A stretch of DNA of 64,000 bases from Paenibacillus lacisoli. Lineage in GTDB: Bacteria; Bacillota; Bacilli; Paenibacillales; Paenibacillaceae. The notes beneath the pieces are model-generated. The model was not told where the DNA came from. It worked only from the letters and a program-made list of their open reading frames with translations, and made no database searches. Within the stretch, counting starts at the first letter, position 1. Every line of letters begins with the position of its first letter. Both the position numbers and the translations under genes were made by a program. Of this stretch, positions 7,966 through 17,585 are shown piece after piece. The stretch spans positions 62,001-126,000 of the forward strand of contig NZ_JAUQTB010000006.1 in assembly GCF_030580655.1 (NCBI RefSeq), read 5' to 3'.

Positions 7966-8865
7966 ATGGCACAGGTATCCATGAATAACCAGGTACAGGT
8001 CAAGGAGCAGACCCAGAGGGTGTCGGGTCCGTGGCGGGACGCATGGCGGTCCTTCCGCCGCAACAAATCCGCTGTCGCAGGACTGACAGTTATTCTGATT
8101 TTTATTGTTCTGGCCCTGATTGCTCCGCTAATCGCTCCATATGATTACAAAGCCCAGGAGCTGGTACAGCGTTTAAAAGCTCCGGGTTCCACGCATTGGT
8201 TTGGTACAGATGATTTGGGGAGGGACCTGCTGTCCCGCACGCTGTATGGTGCCCGTATTTCGTTATGGGTCGGATTTCTGTCTGTCATCGGTTCTATCGC
8301 AGCAGGAACGGTACTCGGGATTGTGGCCGGATTTTATGGGAAATGGCTGGATATGCTGATCTCGCGTATATTTGATATTTTGCTCGCTTTCCCTGCGATT
8401 CTGCTGGCGATTGCGATTGTCGCGATTCTTGGCCCCTCCCTGCAGAACGCACTGTATGCGATTGCCATCGTGAATGTACCGACTTATGGCCGCCTGGTTC
8501 GTTCAAGGGTGCTCAGCTTGAAGAATGAGGAGTACATTACAGCAGCACGGGCGATTGGAGTTTCTGATATACGAATTTTGGCTAGACATATTTTTCCGCA
8601 CACGCTGACACCGATTATTGTACAGGGAACGTTAGGGGTTGGTACGGCAATCATTGAGGCGGCGGCTCTCGGATTTCTGGGTATGGGTGCCCAGCCGCCC
8701 TCCCCGGAATGGGGAAAAATGCTGTCAGACTCCCGCCAATTTATCCAGCTTGCTCCGTGGACCGTATTCTTTCCGGGCATCTCCATCATGTTGACGGTGC
8801 TGGGCTTTAATTTGCTGGGTGATGGTTTGCGGGATGTATTAGACCCGAAATCGCAGCGGAAGTAA
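7966..8865 (+). CDS. ABC transporter permease, DppC/OppC type
   Basis: 299 residues with an N-terminal OppC_N segment ('WRDAWRSFRRNKSAVAGLTV', helix ~35-57) and the BPD_transp_1 domain with EAA loop 'TAARAIGVSDIRILARHIFPH'. It contains 'HWFGTDDLGRDLLSRTLYGAR', the DppC signature. AAAGGAGG lies 7 bases before ATG. It completes the membrane channel with the preceding permease. No DppD/DppF ATPase follows; the next gene is dgt, so the energising ATPases must be encoded elsewhere. Confidence 0.92.
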   Translation: MAQVSMNNQVQVKEQTQRVSGPWRDAWRSFRRNKSAVAGLTVILIFIVLALIAPLIAPYDYKAQELVQRLKAPGSTHWFGTDDLGRDLLSRTLYGARISLWVGFLSVIGSIAAGTVLGIVAGFYGKWLDMLISRIFDILLAFPAILLAIAIVAILGPSLQNALYAIAIVNVPTYGRLVRSRVLSLKNEEYITAARAIGVSDIRILARHIFPHTLTPIIVQGTLGVGTAIIEAAALGFLGMGAQPPSPEWGKMLSDSRQFIQLAPWTVFFPGISIMLTVLGFNLLGDGLRDVLDPKSQRK

Positions 8866-8928
8866 TGGGGTACGGACTTTAATAGAGCGGTTACATCTGA
8901 GATCATATGGATGGATAACTGCAGCTGC

Positions 8929-8957
8929 TTTATGACCTGTGCAAAAATGTGTATAAT
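8929..8957 (+). promoter_or_regulatory. Possible sigma-A promoter upstream of dgt
   Basis: A perfect -10 TATAAT (8952-8957) lies 17 bp after a poor -35 TTTATG (8929-8934), about 160 bp before dgt. The 253-bp gap 8866-9119 shows nothing else clear. Confidence 0.4.
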
Positions 8958-9119
8958 CACTCCAATAGAGACAAATCAGCTATTTGCATGAAACCTGACA
9001 GTAACTTCCCATCAGCAGCATCACGGTATAAATATTAACATCATCGATATGCTGAATATGTGTGTAAGCCTAGATCTGTTACCGGATGGTTATGCAAAAT
9101 GCGAAGTAGGAGTGGCATG

Positions 9120-10529
9120 ATGACAATAAGTGAAAAGAGACAACACCGGCAGCACCCGGAGCAGACACGAAGTGATGCTACCCGTGCGGCCTATGAGAGA
9201 GATTACTCCAGACTAATTCATTCCCCTACGTTCCGGCGCCTGCAGGGTAAATCACAGGTGTTTGGCGCCGGTACCGGTGACTATTACCGTACACGTCTAA
9301 CCCATTCGCTGGAGGTTGCCCAGATTGCCCGGGAAGCTGCAAGAAGCCTGATTCGCTTGTATCCTGATATTGACCTGTCTCGTGCAGCCAATCCGGGGCT
9401 TGTGCTGGATTCCGAAGTGGTCGAATGTGCGGCGATTGCCCATGATTTTGGCCATCCTCCTTTCGGGCACAAGGGGGAAGAAGTTCTGGACGGGATACTG
9501 GACCGTCTGGTGGAAGAGAAGGTGAAGGAAGCGTTCCAGGGGAAACAGCCGACACCTCAGGAGATTTTGGATGTTCAGGCAAAGGTCCGAAGCAAATATG
9601 AACATTTTGAAGGCAATGCTCACAATTTCCGTCTGATCATGTTCCTGGAAAAGCGGGAGAACATCGATGGATTGAATCTGTCGGACGCTGTTCTCCTCGG
9701 TATCAATAAATATCCGTATTCCGGTATGGTCAGTAAGAAAGGCATGTATCGGCATGAATGGGAGTATATTTCGCATATCCGTGATGAATGGGGGATACCG
9801 GCAGGTAAAAAGACGCTCGAAGCGCAGTTAATGGATCTGTGCGACGATATTGCCTATTCTGCTCATGACCTGGAAGACGGAATCAAGGCCGGCAAGATTG
9901 AGGTTCACGAGCATTTTCTGTTTGATCCTCACCTGAACCGCCTGATTGTAGAGAAAATTATGACGCTGGAGGACAGCTTTTGGAAGGGCTGGGACGAACT
10001 CCAGATTCAGCATAAGGTTCAGAACGTGCTGGAAGCATTTCTTAAGGTATGGAATGAGAAAATGCCGGTATGCGAGCAGGATTATTCCCGGACACGGCGC
10101 GAAGTGAAAGGGCATTGGGTGAGCTTGTTCGCCAACAGCCTGGGCGTGCTGGACGAAGGGGATTGGAAGAAGGTGACCTTTGTCCGCGAAGGCGCCGAGG
10201 ACGTGGATATGCTCCGTACTGTCAGTGTATTGAAAAGTTTTGCCTGGGTAACGATGATTAAAGATATGAGGGTGCAGCGGCTCCAGAAACGAAGTGAGTG
10301 GATGATTCGCAGGCTCTGGGGAGCCTTCCTGGATCCGGCTACCTCGAAGTCCATTATTCCAACCGACTGGCTGCAGCGGTATGAGCGGGATCAAGCCCAA
10401 GCCCGGCCGATCTGGACATGGGAGCATATGGTGATTGATTACATTGCAGGTATGACCGATGCTTATGCGGAGAAAATCTACAATGAACTCTACGGTCTCA
10501 AGGTAGGATCGATTTATGATGTGGATTAG
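9120..10529 (+). CDS. dgt: Deoxyguanosinetriphosphate triphosphohydrolase-like protein
   Basis: Cytoplasmic HD-domain dNTPase that releases triphosphate from dGTP (or dNTPs), affecting nucleotide pools. 469 residues. HD motifs are 'RLTHSLEVAQIAR' (His62) and 'AIAHDFGHPPFGHKGE' (His108-Asp109, His112). 'TRSDATRAAYERDYSRLIHS' and 'FRRLQGKSQVFG' are family hallmarks. The start ATG at 9120 is 7 bases after AGGAG; an adjacent ATG at 9117 is possible, and the longer upstream frame has no ribosome site. It is a single-gene transcript ending in a terminator. Confidence 0.9.
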   Translation: MTISEKRQHRQHPEQTRSDATRAAYERDYSRLIHSPTFRRLQGKSQVFGAGTGDYYRTRLTHSLEVAQIAREAARSLIRLYPDIDLSRAANPGLVLDSEVVECAAIAHDFGHPPFGHKGEEVLDGILDRLVEEKVKEAFQGKQPTPQEILDVQAKVRSKYEHFEGNAHNFRLIMFLEKRENIDGLNLSDAVLLGINKYPYSGMVSKKGMYRHEWEYISHIRDEWGIPAGKKTLEAQLMDLCDDIAYSAHDLEDGIKAGKIEVHEHFLFDPHLNRLIVEKIMTLEDSFWKGWDELQIQHKVQNVLEAFLKVWNEKMPVCEQDYSRTRREVKGHWVSLFANSLGVLDEGDWKKVTFVREGAEDVDMLRTVSVLKSFAWVTMIKDMRVQRLQKRSEWMIRRLWGAFLDPATSKSIIPTDWLQRYERDQAQARPIWTWEHMVIDYIAGMTDAYAEKIYNELYGLKVGSIYDVD

Positions 10530-10540
10530 AAGCAGGGAAG

Positions 10541-10563
10541 CAGCCGATGTCGGCTGTTTTTTT
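10541..10563 (+). terminator. Rho-independent terminator after dgt
   Basis: CAGCCG-atgt-CGGCTG followed by seven T residues. Confidence 0.85.
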
Positions 10564-10693
10564 GTGTACGCTTTATAGCTTTCATAATACGCATACTGTA
10601 GTGAAGCAGATGAACAAGTTATGAAGCAGGAGAAGCAATTGTAGAAATAGGACAATATTATAGTAATAAATTTTTTTGGACGGGAGTGTAGGG

Positions 10694-11632
10694 ATGACAA
10701 CATTGAATTTGGGTATTCTTGATCTTGTCCCGGTACAAGCGGGTGTAAGCGCGGAGCAGGCAGTACAGCAAGCCGCCGAATTGGCTGTCAAAGGGGAGGA
10801 GTGGGGATACCAGCGTTACTGGACCTCTGAACATCATGACCTCGAATCCTTGGGATCAGCAAGCCCGGAGGTGCTGCTTGCCCACATTGGTGCACGCACC
10901 AGCCGGATTATGCTGGGTTCAGGCGCTGTTCTGCTTCCGCATTACAGCCCGCTGAAGGTAGCAGAATGGTTCCACCTGCTGTCTGCTCTCTATCCGGGCA
11001 GAGTGGAACTGGGACTTGGACGTGCTCCCGGGGGAAAAGCCCATGCTTCCATGGCGCTCAGTGGAAATTTCCTGCAGCATGTAGCTGAATTTCCCCAATC
11101 GCTGCGTGCTGTGATGGAGCTGCTCGAGGGAACCTACACCTATGAAGATGTGCCCGTCCATGCAACACCGAGTCCGCGTACTCCGCCGGTGCCCTGGCTG
11201 CTCGGTACCAATGTCAAGAGTGCTGCTTATGCAGCCGAATTCGGCACGGGCTATGTGTTCGGGCATTTTATGAGTGAGACAGACGGTGCGGAAGCCGTTC
11301 ATCAATACCGAGGACAGTTCCAGCCCTCTTCCATGATGGAGGAGCCCCGGGTGATCGTGGCAGCAGCTCTGTATTGCGCCCGCACTGAAGCCGAAGCGAA
11401 AGAGACAGCAGCACGTGCCGCAGCAAGCATGAACGCAGACCCGCAGGGGCAGGGGCCTGAGGGTTATCCGGTTAGCTGGATTGTCGGTAATGCAGAACAG
11501 GCAGCTGAGCAGCTGAACGTGCTGGCTGGTCAATTCAAAACCGATGAGCTGCTGATCGTAACCACCCCTTTTGACCACAAGGAGCGACTTCAATCCTATC
11601 GTCTTCTGGCACAAACCCTTATTGGAAAATGA
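10694..11632 (+). CDS. LLM-class flavin-dependent oxidoreductase (luciferase-like)
   Basis: 312 residues, bacterial-luciferase-like monooxygenase fold using reduced FMN. The N terminus 'LNLGILDLVPVQAG' and 'WTSEHHD' with 'VLLPHYSPLKVAEWFHLLSALYPGRVELGLGRAPG' are typical of the MsnO8/YwcH-like subgroup. ATG 10694 follows GGGAG by 7 bases. The substrate is unknown. It is monocistronic by position, with 470 bp of non-coding DNA after it. Confidence 0.88.
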   Translation: MTTLNLGILDLVPVQAGVSAEQAVQQAAELAVKGEEWGYQRYWTSEHHDLESLGSASPEVLLAHIGARTSRIMLGSGAVLLPHYSPLKVAEWFHLLSALYPGRVELGLGRAPGGKAHASMALSGNFLQHVAEFPQSLRAVMELLEGTYTYEDVPVHATPSPRTPPVPWLLGTNVKSAAYAAEFGTGYVFGHFMSETDGAEAVHQYRGQFQPSSMMEEPRVIVAAALYCARTEAEAKETAARAAASMNADPQGQGPEGYPVSWIVGNAEQAAEQLNVLAGQFKTDELLIVTTPFDHKERLQSYRLLAQTLIGK

Positions 11633-12105
11633 TGTCGGCAATGGTACATTATAAAGGAGAGAGGGTAGTTCCTTTGAACCATTTTTTGGATGTTGGTCAG
11701 GAATAAGAAACGGGTTTATTTCTGTCATTTTTAAACAGGGAAGGGAAGGTGGGATTCATAAGATCCAGCTAATCAAAAATGTATAAATAGCCGAAAAAAT
11801 AAATAGAGAAATGAATCGATCCTGGCCAAATTTTAGCGTGATGTGATACATGCTGTTGGTGACAGCAGCCTGCGGCCGCAGTAAAACACTTAGCTCGATA
11901 CATGCTGATGAAGGCCGTAATCATCATTTATTCTTTATGCTGAATTGGGATCAGATTCCTACATAATTATGCTTGGCACCCGTTGTTCAGGTGGGATGTT
12001 ATGCCTACATACAAAAAAATACAGACAGGGCATCTTTAACCCAAGCGCAAGGCTCCGGTTCCATTGAATCAAAAAAAGGATTTGTCTCAGGGGGAGATGG
12101 TATTA
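11633..12105. other. Non-coding region upstream of chemoreceptor
   Basis: 473 bp with no supported gene. It contains an 11-bp direct repeat GATACATGCTG (11845-11855 and 11897-11907) flanking a perfect 12-bp palindrome CTGCGGCCGCAG (11870-11881). A stretch near 12027-12057 recalls part of a c-di-GMP riboswitch core but does not complete the fold. No clear promoter hexamers were found. Confidence 0.35.
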
Positions 12106-13869
12106 ATGAAATTCGCTAAGGGGAGCAAGAAACTGGACAATCGTAACCGTTTATCCTGGTTTGATGTTCGTCAAAGTGTGGGCCGGCAAATCGGGATCTT
12201 GTTTGGCATTCTGGTGGCTTGTCTTATTGTGCTGGGAGCGGTTACGCTCATCCGGATGAACGAGATGAGGGACAATACCCGGAATATTGCGGACACATGG
12301 ATGCCTGGTATTGAACAGATTAATAAAATTCATTACGACATGGAGCATGTGCTGACTCTCAGTTATCGTCACTTTGAAGGCGAATCGGCTGATATCAAAT
12401 CGAAGATTATGGATGAACGCACCTCGACCATCCGTGATTTGGTACAGACGTTCAAGGAATATGGCTCCCGATTGTATTCTTCAGAAGAACAGCAGCATTT
12501 TGATTCACTGAAGAATAAATGGAACGAATATATGATTGTCAATCAGCAGGCCATCAACCTGAGCGAACAGGGGCAGGGTGAACTGGCGGCAGAGGTGGCC
12601 AGGAAGGGAACGGCAGCCTTTGATACGATACAGGATGATCTGAATTTTCTGATTGATTATAATCACAAAATGGCAGCGTCGGACCGAAACGGAGTATTCA
12701 ACAGCTTTGAGACCGGTCGGTGGACGTTAATGATAGGTGTGCTGACGGTCATTATCCTGACCATACTGGCTAATCTGCTCGTCCGCCGTTCGATTGTACG
12801 CCCACTGGTGCGTGTAACATCCGCTGTTCAGGTCATGGCTGAAGGTAATCTGGCTGAAGGGGACATCATAGTCAAGCGACGGGATGAGATTGGTATTCTG
12901 GCTTTAGCTATGAATGATATGAAGCGCAATCTGGCACAGATGGTTACAGCGATTTCGAGGACGTCGAGAACTCTGAACCGCCGCAGTGGTGAGCTGGTTG
13001 TTATGCTTGGCGAGACGAAGCATGGCAGTGAACAAATTGCGGTTACGATGGAGGAGATTGCTCGTGGAGCAGAGTCGCAGGCGCAGACGGCTGTGGATTC
13101 TGCCCAGGCGGTTAGTGAGCTGAACACGTATATCAAAGATCATTCAAGCCGGGGAGAACAGATGCGCAGCACCTCTCAGGAAATCATGCGTGCCGGCGAA
13201 CAAGGGAAAGCTTCAATGGATCATGCCGTAAGGCAGATGCGAATCATCGCGGATATTGTCTCTGACTCTATGGACAAGGTGATGGAGCTGGATCAGAAGA
13301 ATGCCAGTATCGATAAACTCGTACAGGTCATTCAGGACATCGCCCGTCAGACCAACCTGCTGGCTCTAAACGCAGCGATTGAAGCTGCCCGGGCCGGCGA
13401 GAGCGGACGCGGTTTCGCTGTCGTTGCTGGCGAAGTGCGCCAGCTGTCTGAAGCCGTGCAGCGATCGGTCCAGGAAATTACGACGATGACAGCCAGTATT
13501 CAACATGACTCCAAGCTGGTGGTTGAGTCCCTGCAGACCGGTGTGGTTCAGAGTGAGCAGGGGCGTGTACAGATGGAGTCTACCGGACAAGCCTTTGGCG
13601 TTATCGCAGGTTCCTTGGACGAAATGGACAGCATGATTGGAGCGTTAACCTCCAATCTGGCACAGATGGAGGAAGCCAGTGAGCGGATGAATGAGTACAG
13701 TCAGATGATTTCGGCCGTCTCGGAGCAGGCTGCAGCCGGAGTTGAGGAGGCGTCAGCCTCTGCAGAAGAGCAGGTAGGATCTCTGGAAAGTGTAACGGTC
13801 CAGATTCAAGAGCTGAAAGAGATGGCCGAGGAGCTTCAGGCCTCGGTCTCCAGATTCAAGCTGGATTAA
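12106..13869 (+). CDS. Methyl-accepting chemotaxis protein
   Basis: 587-residue chemoreceptor. TM1 is at ~29-49, then an extracellular four-helix-bundle-type sensor (~50-205, '[26 protein letters not shown]'), TM2 at ~207-228, HAMP, and a cytoplasmic signalling domain. The hairpin-tip sequence '[20 protein letters not shown]' and '[16 protein letters not shown]' are the invariant CheA/CheW-binding region. ATG 12106 is used because GGGGGAG lies 8 bases upstream; the in-frame TTG at 12064 has no ribosome site. The ligand is unknown. No che genes are nearby. Confidence 0.93.
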   Translation: MKFAKGSKKLDNRNRLSWFDVRQSVGRQIGILFGILVACLIVLGAVTLIRMNEMRDNTRNIADTWMPGIEQINKIHYDMEHVLTLSYRHFEGESADIKSKIMDERTSTIRDLVQTFKEYGSRLYSSEEQQHFDSLKNKWNEYMIVNQQAINLSEQGQGELAAEVARKGTAAFDTIQDDLNFLIDYNHKMAASDRNGVFNSFETGRWTLMIGVLTVIILTILANLLVRRSIVRPLVRVTSAVQVMAEGNLAEGDIIVKRRDEIGILALAMNDMKRNLAQMVTAISRTSRTLNRRSGELVVMLGETKHGSEQIAVTMEEIARGAESQAQTAVDSAQAVSELNTYIKDHSSRGEQMRSTSQEIMRAGEQGKASMDHAVRQMRIIADIVSDSMDKVMELDQKNASIDKLVQVIQDIARQTNLLALNAAIEAARAGESGRGFAVVAGEVRQLSEAVQRSVQEITTMTASIQHDSKLVVESLQTGVVQSEQGRVQMESTGQAFGVIAGSLDEMDSMIGALTSNLAQMEEASERMNEYSQMISAVSEQAAAGVEEASASAEEQVGSLESVTVQIQELKEMAEELQASVSRFKLD

Positions 13870-13910
13870 GCTGCGGGTAAAAGCCGGTACAAAGGATGGA
13901 GATGACGAGC

Positions 13911-14873
13911 ATGACAGACAGCATACCCGGTGAAGCGGCAGAACAGCTTCCCCATGTATACATTCATAACAGCCATGAAACAGAACAGGATTTATGCCGG
14001 CTTGAACTGCAATCGTTATTTGGTCCTGCGGGGAAAAATGAAATCATGGTTGTCTCAGACCGCCGGGTGGATCCGGACATAAGTCCGTTTATCCGGCTAA
14101 GGCTGGACCCCCTGCTGTCTGCGGGTTCCTTGGAGCAGCTGAGGGAGCTGACGGCCCGCCTTAGTGTTCCGGAGGGCCAGACCTTTAAATTAATGTGTAT
14201 CAAAGAAGCCGTGCCGCTGGATTATGAAGCCCAGCGCTGGGCTGAAAGTGTCCTTGGAAGCAGCATACAAGGGACTGCCCGGATGAAGGATCCCGATCTC
14301 GTATTTGGACTCGTTCATACGGGCGGCGAATGGCTTCTCGGGGTTTGTGTATTCAGTTCAAGAGACTACCGGAAGCACCGCCATAAGCCTCATAATTATT
14401 CAACAGGGCTTAGTGTCGAGATGGCTCGATCTCTCGTTAATATTGCTGTTCCAAATCCTAATAAAATCACCTTAATCGATCCCTGCTGCGGGATGGGCAA
14501 CGTACTGATCGAGGCATTGTCTATGGGAATAAACATTCACGGAAATGAATGGAACCCGGCTGCCTACCGCGGCGCAGTCAAGAACCTGGAGCACTTTGGT
14601 TACAGCCGAGAACGTGTTCAGTGCGGAGACATGAATGACCTTCAGGAGTCCTACGATGCAGCTATTCTGGACCTGCCATATAACCTGTGCTCGCTGATTG
14701 AAGATACTGCCCAGCTGAACATGCTGAGGAGCCTGCGCAGGATGGCCAAAAGAGCTGTCGTAGTAAGTACAGCCGATATGGATCAGAGTCTGCAAGAGAC
14801 GGGTTGGCAGGTGACTGGGGGCTGCAGCGTAAGGAAGGGAACCTTCGAGCGGTTGGTTCGGGTATGTGAATAA
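13911..14873 (+). CDS. Trm11-like SAM-dependent RNA methyltransferase
   Basis: 320 residues. The C-terminal Rossmann-fold methyltransferase has motif I 'LIDPCCGMGNVLIEAL' and the catalytic 'DLPYN' (a D-P-P-Y variant), as in UPF0020/Trm11 N2-guanosine methyltransferases. The N-terminal ~150 residues are THUMP-like in position ('WLLGVCVFSSRDYRKHRHKPHNYSTGL' resembles the linker before the catalytic domain). The start at 13911 is preferred because GGAG (13898-13901) precedes it; the upstream in-frame ATGs at 13896 and 13902 lack spacing. It probably modifies a tRNA or rRNA guanosine. A strong terminator follows. Confidence 0.75.
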   Translation: MTDSIPGEAAEQLPHVYIHNSHETEQDLCRLELQSLFGPAGKNEIMVVSDRRVDPDISPFIRLRLDPLLSAGSLEQLRELTARLSVPEGQTFKLMCIKEAVPLDYEAQRWAESVLGSSIQGTARMKDPDLVFGLVHTGGEWLLGVCVFSSRDYRKHRHKPHNYSTGLSVEMARSLVNIAVPNPNKITLIDPCCGMGNVLIEALSMGINIHGNEWNPAAYRGAVKNLEHFGYSRERVQCGDMNDLQESYDAAILDLPYNLCSLIEDTAQLNMLRSLRRMAKRAVVVSTADMDQSLQETGWQVTGGCSVRKGTFERLVRVCE

Positions 14874-14884
14874 TTGGTCCTGGA

Positions 14885-14934
14885 AAAGGCCGTGCGTGTG
14901 CAGACAAGAACTGCGGCGCACGGCCTTTGATTTT
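14885..14934 (+). terminator. Rho-independent terminator
   Basis: Twelve-base-pair arms AAAGGCCGTGCG / CGCACGGCCTTT (14885-14896, 14917-14928) followed by a T-rich tail. Confidence 0.85.
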
Positions 14935-15105
14935 GGAGTTTCATTCGTTCAAAGATAACGTTTACAAATAACGGATACTGCTTAATCTGGAAATTATTCC
15001 TTGTCATGATTTGCATTAATCTCTCCCCCGGAGTAATCTGTTAGGAAAGTAGGGTTTACGTACATTTTCCTCCGGCAACACTGATTGGAAAAGGAGGGGA
15101 CCAAG

Positions 15106-15693
15106 ATGACACAGGAGTATCAATCCATGCGGATAGACCAGGAAAGATTGTTTACTGCGATCCGTCTTCCGAGTGCATGGAAGCAGGAACTGTACACCTG
15201 GACAATGACCCACAGGCCGTCGTTGAATTTTGCAAAATGGGTAGATCCTGAAGATTACCACATTACTTTACAATTTTTAGGAGATGTGCCTCTTGAACGG
15301 ATTCCGCTTCTGGTCGAAAAGCTGCAGGAAGCTGCCAAGGAACGGGATTCCTTTGTGCTTCATCTGGGTGAAACAGGTTTTTTTGGTAGAAAAGAATTTC
15401 CCCGTATTTTATGGAGAGGGATAAAAGGAGAGATTCAGCCTCTGACCGTGCTCTATGAAGATATCGTTTCTCTGACTTCTGATTTAGGATATCAGCCGGA
15501 AGACCGCCCTTACCGGCCGCATATTACACTGGCCCGCAAATACAAGTCAGACCAGCCTGTTTCGCCGGATTTTGGAGCTGGAGAGGTGTCTTTAACAGAG
15601 GAATGGGAGGTCGGTGAATTCGTCCTTTTTGCGACAAGAATGGGGAAACAGCCGATGTACCAAGTTATTGAAGCATTTCCATTTCACAGATGA
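15106..15693 (+). CDS. thpR: RNA 2',3'-cyclic phosphodiesterase (2H family)
   Basis: 195 residues, LigT/ThpR 2H phosphoesterase that opens 2',3'-cyclic phosphate RNA ends. Both HxT catalytic motifs are present, in 'YHITLQFLGD' (His52, Thr54) and 'RPHITLARK' (His139, Thr141). 'ERLFTAIRLP' and 'FGRKEFPRILWRGI' are characteristic. ATG 15106 lies 8 bases after AAGGAGGGG; the longer TTG start at 15085 would place the ribosome site inside the gene. Confidence 0.92.
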   Translation: MTQEYQSMRIDQERLFTAIRLPSAWKQELYTWTMTHRPSLNFAKWVDPEDYHITLQFLGDVPLERIPLLVEKLQEAAKERDSFVLHLGETGFFGRKEFPRILWRGIKGEIQPLTVLYEDIVSLTSDLGYQPEDRPYRPHITLARKYKSDQPVSPDFGAGEVSLTEEWEVGEFVLFATRMGKQPMYQVIEAFPFHR

Positions 15694-15698
15694 ACGGC

Positions 15699-15728
15699 TT
15701 GATTTCTGTGTGAACTTAGTGATATATT
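15699..15728 (+). promoter_or_regulatory. Predicted sigma-A promoter of sleB-like gene
   Basis: TTGATT (15699-15704), 18-bp spacer, TATATT (15723-15728). The predicted start is about 67 bp before the ATG at 15802. Confidence 0.5.
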
Positions 15729-15801
15729 TGACCCCGTTATTCAAAAGACGCATTTTGGGTTACATAATTCTAGGTGTGTGTCTGATAACAGGAGGAAAGA
15801 T

Positions 15802-16644
15802 ATGGATATCATTAGAGAGAATCGCTGGTTTGCGCCTCTTCTGGGCGTAATCATGGTGTGTATTATGGGGGTTAGCCTGGTAGCACAGGCCCAAAATAAA
15901 AAGCAAGAATCTGCATCAAACGAAAAACTGGTCGCACTGGAGACATCGGTTCATGCGCCATTCACAGCTACTTCTACCCAGCAGGAGAGGACAGGCTCTG
16001 CCGTCAGCTCGGAAATGTTGAAAAAAAGAAGCTTGTTAAAGACATCCTTTACAGCTACAGCGTTCAATTACCCGATGACGAAGCAAGTGGTGGCTGCACC
16101 TGCAACCAAAGCAGTCCCACAAACCAAGAGCAAGACAGCTGCGGCTTCGCACCAGCCCAAGGCAGCTGTTCCAACGGTCGCCAAGGCCGATCTTACCATC
16201 CCCCCAAAAACGATCTTCTTTACGCGGACCCGGCTGCTGAGTCCGGCTGACCATGCTCAGTCTACCCGCAGTTACAATGTGTCCCCTAAAGAACTGCTGA
16301 TGCTGCAAAAAATTGTTATGGCAGAAGCGGAAGGCGAACCGTACGAAGGCAAAGTGGCAGTTGCCAATGTTGTCTTAAACCGGCTGCGGTCAGCCAATTT
16401 TCCCGACACGATCAAAGATGTAATATATCAAAGAGCCCAGTTCAGCCCGGTGGCCAATGGACGTTTTAACCGTGTGACGCCGAATAAGGATTCAATTCGT
16501 GCTGCCGCGGAAGCGCTGAATGGACGCAAGGAAGTGCCGGATACGACTTATTATTTTTTGTCATTGACGCTGGCAGATGATTTGTATGTGCACCGTCACC
16601 AGACGCTGGTCAAGCAGATTGGGCATCATACGTTTTATAAATAG
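15802..16644 (+). CDS. SleB/CwlJ-type cell wall hydrolase
   Basis: 280 residues. An N-terminal hydrophobic helix (~11-32) serves as signal anchor, followed by a long Ala/Lys/Thr-rich low-complexity linker. The C-terminal Hydrolase_2 (SleB catalytic) domain spans ~165-280, with 'KIVMAEAEGEPYEGKVAVANVVLNR' containing the catalytic Glu. The family contains spore-cortex lytic enzymes and vegetative transglycosylase-like proteins; there is no peptidoglycan-binding repeat as in true SleB, so a germination role is not certain. AGGAGG lies 7 bases before the ATG. Confidence 0.88.
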   Translation: MDIIRENRWFAPLLGVIMVCIMGVSLVAQAQNKKQESASNEKLVALETSVHAPFTATSTQQERTGSAVSSEMLKKRSLLKTSFTATAFNYPMTKQVVAAPATKAVPQTKSKTAAASHQPKAAVPTVAKADLTIPPKTIFFTRTRLLSPADHAQSTRSYNVSPKELLMLQKIVMAEAEGEPYEGKVAVANVVLNRLRSANFPDTIKDVIYQRAQFSPVANGRFNRVTPNKDSIRAAAEALNGRKEVPDTTYYFLSLTLADDLYVHRHQTLVKQIGHHTFYK

Positions 16645-16751
16645 TTTTATAGATTGATTGGCTAGGTTTTATTTGTTATGAAATTCTGCCGCTCCTTGTG
16701 CAGTCCTTCGCTATATTTGGGTAAAAGAATATAGAGGAGGTGCTGATCCGT

Positions 16752-17435
16752 ATGAAGATTACGTATTATGGACATTCAGCCATGCTGGTTGAAGGCGCTG
16801 GAAAGAAAGTTATAATCGATCCTTTTTTAACAGGAAACCCGGCGGCATCGACTCGGGCTGAAGATATTGAGGCGGATGCTGTTGTGCTTACTCATGGACA
16901 CTCCGACCACTTTGGTGATTGTATTGAAATCGCCAGAAATAACGACTGTCCGATTATTGCGGTCTTCGAATTGGCTGAATACTGCCGTACTCAAGGCGTT
17001 AAAGTTCATCCGATGAACATCGGCGGCGGCTATCTATTTGATGGATTTAAGGTGAAATATACGCTGGCCTTCCACAGCTCAGCGCTTATGGTGGAGGACA
17101 AGCCGCTGTATCTGGGTGAACCTGGAGGCGTGCTGCTGACGATGGATAACCAGACCTTCTTCCATGCCGGAGATACCGCACTTTTCAGTGACATGCGGCT
17201 GATCGGAGAGACGAACAGCATTGACGCTGCGGCACTGCCGATTGGTGACAATCTGACAATGGGACCCGAGGATGCGCTGATGGCGGCAAAATGGCTGCAG
17301 GCCAAGCGAACAATTCCGGTACACTATAACACCTTTCCTGAAATTCAGCAGGACGGGAATCTCTTTTGTGACCGTCTTCGACAGGCTGGCATGGAAGGGT
17401 TGGCGTTACGTCCCGGACAAAGCATTGAGTTCTGA
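16752..17435 (+). CDS. UPF0173 metal-dependent hydrolase (metallo-beta-lactamase fold)
   Basis: 227 residues. The zinc-binding motif HGHSDH (His48, His50, Asp52, His53) and later 'FHAGDTALFSDM' and 'PVHYN' place it in the UPF0173 family (B. subtilis YtkL). The substrate is not established. ATG at 16752 is chosen because the in-frame GTG at 16740 lies in the AGGAGG ribosome site. It ends at a very long bidirectional terminator. Confidence 0.9.
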   Translation: MKITYYGHSAMLVEGAGKKVIIDPFLTGNPAASTRAEDIEADAVVLTHGHSDHFGDCIEIARNNDCPIIAVFELAEYCRTQGVKVHPMNIGGGYLFDGFKVKYTLAFHSSALMVEDKPLYLGEPGGVLLTMDNQTFFHAGDTALFSDMRLIGETNSIDAAALPIGDNLTMGPEDALMAAKWLQAKRTIPVHYNTFPEIQQDGNLFCDRLRQAGMEGLALRPGQSIEF

Positions 17436-17511
17436 CCTGTACTCGGAGAGTTCTTGTCGAAGAACATAAAAATAGATCATTCTTCAATGGGTGCTATTAT
17501 ATAGAAGATAG

Positions 17512-17561
17512 ATATACAAAGAGAGCTCTATCCCTGCGGGAATAGAGCTCTCTTTGTATAT
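17512..17561. terminator. Very long bidirectional terminator
   Basis: A 20-bp perfect inverted repeat (17512-17531 with 17542-17561) is extended inward by CCC/GGG, with A/T-rich outer ends. It separates the convergent UPF0173 gene and the glycosyltransferase. Confidence 0.85.
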
Positions 17562-17585
17562 GAAATGGATGGGATTCATGAAGAT

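Noticed and set aside
12021..12066. Possible c-di-GMP (GEMM-I) riboswitch before the chemoreceptor
   Set aside because: CAGGGCA and GCGCAAGGCTCCGG recall the conserved core, but the enclosed stem and the second helix with its receptor are missing and the distance to the start codon is too short.
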